Positions 57,768 through 64,000 of a DNA stretch of 64,000 nucleotides are shown here, piece after piece. How positions within the stretch are numbered: position 1 is the first letter of the stretch; each line of letters starts with the position of its first letter. Both the position numbers and the translations under genes were made by a program. Below the pieces are notes generated by a model. That model was not told the origin of the DNA. It worked only from the letters and a program-made list of their open reading frames with translations, and ran no database searches. Origin of the DNA: Wolbachia endosymbiont (group A) of Anomoia purmunda (GTDB lineage Bacteria > Pseudomonadota > Alphaproteobacteria > Rickettsiales > Anaplasmataceae); the NCBI RefSeq assembly GCF_947251545.1, contig NZ_OX366362.1, positions 1,302,001 through 1,366,000 on the forward strand, written 5' to 3'.

Positions 57768-59018
57768 ATGGATAAAAAAGTGCTATTAGAACTAAGTAAT
57801 GGATTAAAAATCGAGCTACCTGTATTAAGCGGAACAACAGGTCCTGATGTGTTAAATATCAAGGATTTATATAAGATGACAGGATTATTCACTTACGATC
57901 CAGGGTTTGTTTCCACAGCTTCATGTTCTTCTTCGATTACATTTATTGATGGAGATGAAGGAGTTCTTAAATATAGGGGACATAATATAGCTGATTTGGC
58001 AGAGAATAATAATTTTACTGCTGTGATTTATTTATTGCTCTATGGTGAACTACCCAGTTCAGAGCAACACAAAGAATTTCTTCTCAAAATACAAGAATCA
58101 TCCAAAGTATCAGAGCAAGTTACAAATGTAATTAAAGCATTTCCAAAGACTGCTCACCCTATGTCGATTTTAATTGCATGTTTTGCAAGTTTGTCAGCAT
58201 CTTACCATGAAAAGCATGGCAACAGTGTCAATAGTGAAGATCTAGATTTTGGAATTTCTGCAATAGCGCAAGTTCCTGCAATTGTTGCAATGATTTATAG
58301 GCATATCAACAATCAGGAATTCATAAATGCTAACCATGAATTAAGTTACAGTGAAAATTTCTTAAAGATGATATTTGGCGATGCTGTTGATAATGATAAA
58401 AGCGCCCTTTTTGCAAAAGCTCTGGATAAAATATTTACTCTCCATGCTGATCATGAACAGAATGCTTCTACGGCGGCTGTCAGATTGGTGGGATCGGCTG
58501 GTTCTAATCTATTTGCAAGCCTCTCTGCAGGAGTTACTACACTTTGGGGACCAGCACATGGTGGAGCTAATGAGGCAGTTATAAATATGCTAAAAGAGAT
58601 AGAGCAAAGTGGAGATATAGACAAATTCATCGAAAAAGCTAAAGATGATAAAGATCCATTTAAATTGATGGGATTTGGACATCGTGTTTATAAAAATTAT
58701 GATCCGCGCGCGCGTATATTGAAAGATGCTTGCCATGAGGTTCTAAGTAAACTAGAACAAAATAATGAACTGCTTAAAATTGCAAAAAAACTTGAAGAAA
58801 TAGCTTTAAAGGATGAATATTTTATCGTGCGTAAGTTATATCCAAATGTTGATTTTTACTCAGGTATAATAATGAATGCTATCGATATCCCTTCAAGTAT
58901 GTTCACGCCCATTTTTGCACTTGCAAGAACCACTGGTTGGGTTACTCAGTGGTATGAAATGATAAATGATAAAGAAACTAAGATCTGTAGACCAAGGCAA
59001 CTCTATTTTGGTAAATAA
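57768..59018 (+). CDS. gltA: Citrate synthase
   Basis: Condenses oxaloacetate and acetyl-CoA. 416 residues from ATG 57768 (a GTG immediately before is possible). Hexameric gram-negative type: HADHEQNASTAAVRLVGSAG (active-site His), LWGPAHGGANEAVINML (second His), and MGFGHRVYKNYDPRARIL (substrate Arg and Asp region). Widely used marker in Rickettsiales. Works with acnA at 5.9 kb. Confidence 0.97.
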   Translation: MDKKVLLELSNGLKIELPVLSGTTGPDVLNIKDLYKMTGLFTYDPGFVSTASCSSSITFIDGDEGVLKYRGHNIADLAENNNFTAVIYLLLYGELPSSEQHKEFLLKIQESSKVSEQVTNVIKAFPKTAHPMSILIACFASLSASYHEKHGNSVNSEDLDFGISAIAQVPAIVAMIYRHINNQEFINANHELSYSENFLKMIFGDAVDNDKSALFAKALDKIFTLHADHEQNASTAAVRLVGSAGSNLFASLSAGVTTLWGPAHGGANEAVINMLKEIEQSGDIDKFIEKAKDDKDPFKLMGFGHRVYKNYDPRARILKDACHEVLSKLEQNNELLKIAKKLEEIALKDEYFIVRKLYPNVDFYSGIIMNAIDIPSSMFTPIFALARTTGWVTQWYEMINDKETKICRPRQLYFGK

Positions 59019-59035
59019 ATTTATTTTCACTTCAT

Positions 59036-59250
59036 TAGACTTCTTGTATAACCTAAACTAAGTAGAAAAAAGGTACCATCCGAGTAGCTAACACTGGCTT
59101 CTTTACGACGGAAGTGCCCAGAGGCAGTGCCCAGACACTGGAATTCAGGAAACTTAATTGCAAGTAATGCATTGGGTTTGGTGAGTATAGGTTTTGCGTT
59201 ATAGAATGAAGCACTTTTGGTGAATTTGTAAAGAAAACTAGATTCCAGAC
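59036..59250 (-). repeat. Partial inverted copy of the 61350-62107 element end, with WPE
   Basis: TAGACTTCTTGTATAACC (59036-59053; one mismatch to the 18-mer terminus) then TAAACTAAGTAGAAAAAAGG matches the inverse of 62067-62107. WPE half units follow (about 59100-59155, 59238-59250). The stretch ends where the IS relic begins inside a palindrome at 59251. Confidence 0.75.
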
Positions 59251-60078
59251 GGCTTTGTTGCATCGCACCTTATGCGGTAGTAATTTACGATAAATTCATG
59301 TAGCCATTTCGAATTTAGCCATACCAATGTCAGTAAATTGATTAAGCAAATAGCACTTAATCAGCAATTCTTTTTCACGATTTACTTCGGATTTATTCCT
59401 AAAGCTGAATCCAAATATTTGCTTTAATCTTGAGAAAAATCCTTCAATGTGAGCTCTCTTTCCATAATTTACTTCTTCTTTCCATCTTTTTATACCATTC
59501 TCACCATGTAATTTCATTAACTGAATAGCGGCATTTCTATCAAGCATATAATCTATTTCTGGATGTTCTGCCGCATTGTTTATTGGTGGAATTTTTGTCT
59601 TTATATCTATTTTCTTTGCTGTGTGTTGTTGTATATACTAATTCCTGTACTGTCTATAGCAATTTCGATATCTTCCATGTTATTTTCTGCAATCATTGAT
59701 CTTAATATTAAGTTTCTTTTGATGTTTGTGAATAGCTGATAACCTGCAAATTTTTTTCCTATTTGTTCAATGTATCCCTCTAACAATCCCACTCAAACCT
59801 ATTCTGAATAGATGGGTTATTATATGTGTCAAAATCACCACTTTATTATTGTAAATATTGTTGCCACCCTGCATTTTTGGCCCAATTTCATACCAATTTT
59901 CTATGGCTTCGTTGATATAATGAAAAATATTTCCTCTTTTTTCTAGAAATTTGTTATATTCGCTATGGTTACTGACTCTCATTTTTTGTGGCATATTTTT
60001 TCTTCAAAGGTTAAATGGCTATTTTATAATGAATTTTGTCAGTAATCACTAGTTTTTCTGCTGCTATGTGACAAAGCC
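59251..60078 (-). mobile_element. Degraded IS5-type element
   Basis: Imperfect inverted ends GGCTTTGTTGCATCGC (59251) and GCTATGTGACAAAGCC (ending 60078). It is inserted in a WPE palindrome (flanks CTAGATTCCAGAC and ACTGGGATCC). A fragment of the same family end is at 27921. Confidence 0.75.
59296..59994 (-). pseudogene. IS5-type transposase in three fragments
   Basis: N-terminal piece MPQKMRVSNHSEYNKFLEKR (59767-59994), central piece with a DDE-like IDSTGISIY (59607-59792) and C-terminal piece RAHIEGFFSRLKQIFGFSFR with the catalytic Glu region (59296-59547). Frames are shifted between pieces and the expected middle segment between the Asp region and IPPINNAAEHPE-like text is shortened. Inactive. 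Confidence 0.8.
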
Positions 60079-60175
60079 ACTGGGATCCAAAAAAATTGAC
60101 TGTAAATAAGCATGCTGTTTCGATGAAATTGTGTAATAGAAACTAGATTCCAGTGTCAGCTACTTGCATGACACC
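60079..60175. repeat. WPE remnants before mnmA
   Basis: Half palindrome ACTGGGATCC at 60079 (the other half lies across the IS at 59238-59250) and CCAGTGTCAGCTACTTGCAT at about 60149-60168. No gene in 60079-60203. Confidence 0.7.
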
Positions 60176-60203
60176 AGGTTTACGTTTATAAATTAAGGCA
60201 ATT

Positions 60204-61316
60204 ATGCTAAAAGAATTTGAAATTGAACCTCTGTTAAAAGATAAAGATCCGCACCAGACCAAGGCTATTGTTGCAATGTCCGGGGGAGTTGATAGCTCCG
60301 TTGCTGCAGCACTGCTACATAACCTTGGGTATCAGGTGATAGGTGTGACTCTTCAACTTTATGGCACTGATGGCAATGCTAACGCAAGAAAAGGCGCATG
60401 TTGTGCTGGACAGGATATTTACGACGCTAAGCGTGTAGCTGAAAGTGTTGGCTTTCCTCACTATATTTTAAACTATGAGGAAATATTCAAAAAGGAAGTA
60501 ATAGAGGATTTTGCGAGTACCTATATGCGTGGGGAAACTCCCATACCATGCGTGAGATGTAACCAAACGGTAAAATTTCGTGATCTATTGCAAGTTACAA
60601 AAAATCTTGGTGCGGATGTGCTCGTAACAGGACATTACGTGAGAAGGTTAGAAAAAAATGGTGAGGTAAAGTTGTGCAGAAGCATTGATAAAAGTAAAGA
60701 TCAAAGTTATTTTTTGTTTGCAACAACTGAGGAGCAGTTAAAGCTTTTGCGATTTCCACTAGGTGGGTTCTATAAAAGTGATATAAGAAAATTAGCAAAG
60801 TATTTCAGCTTACAAATTTCTGAAAAGCCAGACAGTCAAGATATATGCTTTGTTTCCGAAAGCTATAGTAAAACAATAGCTAAATTAGCTCCACAATCTG
60901 TACAGAAAGGTAAAATAGTGGATGTTAATGGAAAAGTGCTAGGTGAGCACAGTGGCATAGTAAATTTTACAGTGGGGCAAAGAAAAGGCTTAGGTGTTGG
61001 GTACAGTGAACCTCTTTACGTGATAAAAATTAATACAGAGAATAATGAGGTTATAGTAGGTCCGATCAACGCATTAATGCAAAAAAAAATATTGATCAAA
61101 GAGTTAAATTGGTTAGAACAACCAAAGGAAGGTATGGAAGTAACTGTGAAGCTGAGATCATCACATGCGGGAAGTTTAGCAACAATACATTCAACTGACG
61201 AAAAAAATAAAGCCTGTGTCATTTTAAACGACGATTACTTTGGCATCAGTCCAGGTCAAGCCTGTGTAGCGTATAAAGATGAGCAAGTAATTGGCGGTGG
61301 ATGGATATGTTCTTAA
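60204..61316 (+). CDS. mnmA: tRNA-specific 2-thiouridylase
   Basis: Thiolates U34 of tRNA Lys/Glu/Gln. 370 residues: PP-loop SGGVDSS at 26-32, the catalytic cysteines C116 ([10 protein letters not shown]) and C215 ([10 protein letters not shown]), and C-terminal GQRKGLGVG and a beta-barrel ending IGGGWICS. Complete. The MITE-like element begins 33 bp after its stop. Confidence 0.96.
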   Translation: MLKEFEIEPLLKDKDPHQTKAIVAMSGGVDSSVAAALLHNLGYQVIGVTLQLYGTDGNANARKGACCAGQDIYDAKRVAESVGFPHYILNYEEIFKKEVIEDFASTYMRGETPIPCVRCNQTVKFRDLLQVTKNLGADVLVTGHYVRRLEKNGEVKLCRSIDKSKDQSYFLFATTEEQLKLLRFPLGGFYKSDIRKLAKYFSLQISEKPDSQDICFVSESYSKTIAKLAPQSVQKGKIVDVNGKVLGEHSGIVNFTVGQRKGLGVGYSEPLYVIKINTENNEVIVGPINALMQKKILIKELNWLEQPKEGMEVTVKLRSSHAGSLATIHSTDEKNKACVILNDDYFGISPGQACVAYKDEQVIGGGWICS

Positions 61317-61349
61317 CTGAAAGCTTTAATGCAGAATGTAAACATACAA

Positions 61350-62107
61350 TAGACTTCTTGCATAACCATATAACATTGGGAATAGAAACGAAAAAACTTC
61401 CTTGACAAACTCCGCCAGCCCCCTTATCATGAAACTCAAGGTATTCAGTTATCTTCATCTGTGCAGATTAAACAGCAAGAAAACAACGTAGTTGGCGTCT
61501 TATTTTTAATTTTTTGCACTATGTGCACCTTATGTCTTCACAACATTTCTGGGTTTTTACCTATATAAGCTGAAACGCGCTTATAAAGCGTTTAAGACAG
61601 TATAGTACGCCAATTTGCAGGATTAGAGAGTGACAATTAGCTAACATGGGATTTCTTTTGCCTTTTTTTCTGCTTAGTAAATTTCTTAAACATTTAAACT
61701 AAGGTGAGTTGCATTTAAAAGCAGCTAAATTGCAGTGTTTAAGACTTAAAAAAACGCCAATACTGAAAATAGATATTAACCGGGGCTTCTTTTGCCTTTT
61801 TTTTCGTTTGGTAAATTTCTTAATATTTATGGCTTAGGTTAGTTACAAATTAAGAGCAATATTCATGGAAATGGTGTCATTCCAGTGCTTGACACTGGAA
61901 TCCAGTTTTCCATATAATCTCATTGAAAACGTTGTGTTTTAACAACCACTTTCTATGCTAGTTTGCTTGCTTACAAGCAAACTTTTCTGGATCCCAGTGT
62001 CTGGGCACTGGGATGACAAGAAGAGGACACTGCCGTCATAAAGGAACCAGTGTCAGCTACTTGGGTGATACCTTTTTCTACTTAGTTTGGGTTATGCAAG
62101 AAGTCTA
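61350..62107. mobile_element. MITE-like element with perfect 18-bp terminal inverted repeats
   Basis: TAGACTTCTTGCATAACC at 61350-61367 and GGTTATGCAAGAAGTCTA at 62090-62107 enclose 722 bp with no transposase frame. Inside are copy 3 of the dispersed repeat (about 61375-61860) and WPE palindromes at about 61873-61905, 61985-62018 and 62045-62070. The same 18-mer terminates the repeat copy at 14535-14552 and, with one mismatch, 59036-59053. The outermost TA may be part of the target. Confidence 0.8.
61375..61860 (-). repeat. Dispersed non-coding repeat, copy 3
   Basis: About 485 bp similar to 39613-39998 (same orientation) and 14030-14530 (opposite). Landmarks: CTTCCTTGACAAACTCCGCC, GGCGTCTTATTTTTAATTTT, TGAAACGCGCTTATAAAGCG, then two tandem GCCTTTTTTTC units near 61655 and 61793. 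Confidence 0.8.
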
Positions 62108-62174
62108 ATAACATTTATTGCTATTTTACCCTGTATCACTTATACTATAAAGTAGAACATTATAGGTTTTAGCA

Positions 62175-63407
62175 ATGGTTAAGGAAGTTGAAGAATTAAT
62201 AAAAATTGTTGGTAAGGGCAACTTATTAGAGACTTTGTTTATTTTTTTAGGTGGCTTTCAACATGCTGACTTAGATCGTTTTATGGATCACAGGAATCAC
62301 ATAGGTCTGTCTGCATTCATACAGAAGCAAGATGAACAATTAGATTACTATTTTAACTTAAAATTTAGTCTACAAGGGCTGTTTTTAATTTATGCTCTAG
62401 CTTATCGAATTCTAAGTGAAAACAATAATCTGAATACTAAAGATATCATAGATGAAATATATAAAGTTATTAAGGAGTCTAAGTTAGGTAAAGATATAAA
62501 TGAAGTAGTAGATGGAAAAAAATTAGATTTACTTAACATCTTAGCAAATCCAAAGAGAGAACCAATATTTAAAACAGAAGAAGATTTTGAAAATAAAGTA
62601 CTTACTGACGTTAAAAAATTATTAAATGAAAAATCTGATAGAAAATTTTCTTTTAATAAATTTGTTATCGGCTGTTACTATTCTATTCATCAAGATATAA
62701 AAGTAGATAAAGATGTGGCTTTATTGTTTTCTCTATTATCTTCTTTTAGCGGTAGTTATAAAGAACCTTTGTCATCTGACAAAATAGTAAAAAGAGAAGT
62801 ACTAGAGCTAGATAAGAGCCAGTTAATAGCATTATTAGCTAAAATGTTAACATGTATCGATTTATCAAGTGAGAATAGATCTACTAAATATACGCTGAAT
62901 CTCGAAAAGATAGGTAGCCTAAACAGAACATTTAATACGTTGGCAGATCAAAATAATCAAGATTTTCCAACCTTTAAAAGCATTGGATCAACCTTGAAGC
63001 AATTGCTAAAAAACCAGAGTAGTGATGAATTTGAACAATTAGTAACGAGCCCTGATAATATATACTACTCAGTGCCGCAAGAAGAGAATGAATGTAGGCC
63101 AAATCTTATCATCAGCAAGAAAAAAGAAAAAGACCATAAAAACATAATCTGTAAACTTATTTTAGGTATATTTGTATTGTCTATTGGGTTATATGTTGCT
63201 GATTATTTCCTTATGGAGCAAAAATTGTTCAACTCAATAAAAAATGTTTTGCCACAAGACAACCTTACTAACCTGATAGTTGCTACAGTGCTTACTATCG
63301 TAATAGTATATGCCTTATTTCAGTTATTGAAATCACCACAGGAACCACCACTTTCAACAGTCAATGAGACGACGAATGAAAACTTAGAACCGCTCCGTAC
63401 AAAATAA
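62175..63407 (+). CDS. Orphan protein with C-terminal membrane hairpin
   Basis: 410 residues, function unknown. Residues 1-310 are charged and helical (LIKIVGKGNLLETLFIFLGG, YYFNLKFSLQGLFLIYALAY); residues about 330-350 and 367-387 form two membrane helices (ILGIFVLSIGLYVADYFLM and NLIVATVLTIVIVYALFQLL) joined by a short loop, followed by a polar tail. No signal peptide or ankyrin repeat. The layout, soluble N-terminal body and C-terminal membrane pair, matches the ankyrin protein at 37.1 kb. Likely lineage-specific. Confidence 0.7.
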   Translation: MVKEVEELIKIVGKGNLLETLFIFLGGFQHADLDRFMDHRNHIGLSAFIQKQDEQLDYYFNLKFSLQGLFLIYALAYRILSENNNLNTKDIIDEIYKVIKESKLGKDINEVVDGKKLDLLNILANPKREPIFKTEEDFENKVLTDVKKLLNEKSDRKFSFNKFVIGCYYSIHQDIKVDKDVALLFSLLSSFSGSYKEPLSSDKIVKREVLELDKSQLIALLAKMLTCIDLSSENRSTKYTLNLEKIGSLNRTFNTLADQNNQDFPTFKSIGSTLKQLLKNQSSDEFEQLVTSPDNIYYSVPQEENECRPNLIISKKKEKDHKNIICKLILGIFVLSIGLYVADYFLMEQKLFNSIKNVLPQDNLTNLIVATVLTIVIVYALFQLLKSPQEPPLSTVNETTNENLEPLRTK

Positions 63408-63482
63408 GCTTAGAACTACATAAATGTAGCAACTTAAAAGCACATATTGTATAATGCTTATTCTTAAGTTAAGAGGTAATTT

Positions 63483-63989
63483 ATGGATTTAAGTAAAATA
63501 ACAGCGGGACCAAATGCGGTTAATGTGGTAATTGAAATAAGTGCAAATGCTGAGCCTGTAAAGTATGAATTTAATAAAGAGCTTAGGTTGTTACAAGTTG
63601 ACAGATTTTTATCTACCTCAATGACTTATCCTTGCAATTATGGGTTTATACCAAATACCTGTGCAGGTGATGGTGATCCTGTGGATGTTTTGGTGCTAAC
63701 TCAATTTCCCTTAGCATCTAGTGTTTTGATATCGGTGCGTCCAATAGGCGTATTACTCACTAAAGATGAAAAAGGAGAAGATGAGAAAATATTAGCAGTG
63801 CCTGTTTCCAGTGTTGATAGCTATTATGACAATATAAAGGACTATTCTGACTTATCTAAAAACCTACTAGATAAAATTGCTCATTTCTTTTCTCATTATA
63901 AAGATCTAGAAAAGGGAAAAACGGTAACAGTTGGAGAATGGGTTGGTATAGAAGAAGCAAAGAAAATCATTGAAAAAAGCAGAAATTAG
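63483..63989 (+). CDS. ppa: Inorganic pyrophosphatase
   Basis: Hydrolyses pyrophosphate from biosynthetic reactions. 168 residues, family I: YPCNYGFIPNT, the metal-binding signature DGDPVDVLVL (D63, D65, D68) and KGEDEKILAVP (acidic cluster near D95-D100). AGAGG 6 bases before the ATG. Complete within the window. Confidence 0.97.
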   Translation: MDLSKITAGPNAVNVVIEISANAEPVKYEFNKELRLLQVDRFLSTSMTYPCNYGFIPNTCAGDGDPVDVLVLTQFPLASSVLISVRPIGVLLTKDEKGEDEKILAVPVSSVDSYYDNIKDYSDLSKNLLDKIAHFFSHYKDLEKGKTVTVGEWVGIEEAKKIIEKSRN

Positions 63990-64000
63990 TTTGCATTGAT

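Noticed and set aside
59027..59268. Two short minus-strand frames of 71-78 codons
   Set aside because: They lie in the MITE-like end and WPE sequence; no ribosome site or family.

Overview
The window is AT-rich chromosomal sequence from an obligate intracellular alphaproteobacterium, almost certainly Wolbachia. Three things point there: (i) the gene families present (a WSP/OMP-1-type surface antigen, an ankyrin protein with membrane segments, an IspD-IspF fusion, a separate b' ATP synthase subunit, a TimA-like protein, PutA, and cell-shape genes in a reduced genome); (ii) dozens of short palindromes of the type TGTCATCCCAGTGC / GCACTGGGATGACA scattered between and inside genes, known as Wolbachia palindromic elements (WPE); (iii) a heavy load of degraded insertion sequences. 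I cannot assign a supergroup or strain from the sequence alone.

Layout. 1-4.6 kb (minus strand): gyrB (3' end outside the window), a Sco1-like copper chaperone, dnaQ and timA, divergent from secB. 5.3-8.5 kb: a palindrome block, then acnA. 8.8-18.7 kb: two MFS permeases, putA, a secreted intradiol-dioxygenase-fold protein, pepA, and large repeat blocks. 18.7-22.5 kb: an IHF/HU-like gene, a MerR-like regulator, an NlpD-like lipoprotein and leuS, closely packed. 22.6-29.7 kb is accessory: an intact IS4-family element, a surface antigen, guaA, an orphan gene sitting behind a duplicated guaA promoter, and a deletion derivative of the same IS4 element. 30.2-34.9 kb: atpB-atpE-atpF'-atpF, then a GT2 glycosyltransferase and ctaA in one tight run, converging on pccA. 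37-43 kb: an ankyrin protein, gltX, then a nest in which an IS4 deletion derivative sits in an IS5-family element next to a truncated inverted IS5 copy. 43-57 kb: mlaD, an NDUFA12-like gene, an Mrp-type antiporter subunit, rodA, purF, a 3-methyladenine glycosylase, an orphan gene split by an amber codon, ruvAB, ispDF, a hydrolase, an AI-2E-family permease, an Hda-like gene, xerD and plsC. 57-64 kb: rpsT, gltA, an IS relic, mnmA, a MITE-like element, an orphan membrane protein and ppa.

Functionally most genes are housekeeping: TCA cycle (acnA, gltA), proline catabolism feeding it (putA), propionyl-CoA carboxylation, respiration and ATP synthesis (sco, ctaA, NDUFA12, atp genes), nucleotide synthesis (guaA, purF), translation (leuS, gltX, rpsT, mnmA), replication, repair and chromosome resolution (gyrB, dnaQ, ruvAB, hda, xerD) and envelope (secB, mlaD, rodA, plsC, nlpD-like).

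The most notable signals are repeat-driven. WPE palindromes lie in frame inside six otherwise normal enzymes or transporters and are read in different frames. The guaA promoter, Shine-Dalgarno and first eleven codons are duplicated upstream of an orphan gene. An IS4 copy lacking its first catalytic Asp has nevertheless transposed, leaving an 11-bp target duplication. A 758-bp element with perfect 18-bp terminal inverted repeats carries no transposase. The intradiol-type protein lacks most iron ligands. I found no CRISPR array, rRNA or tRNA gene.
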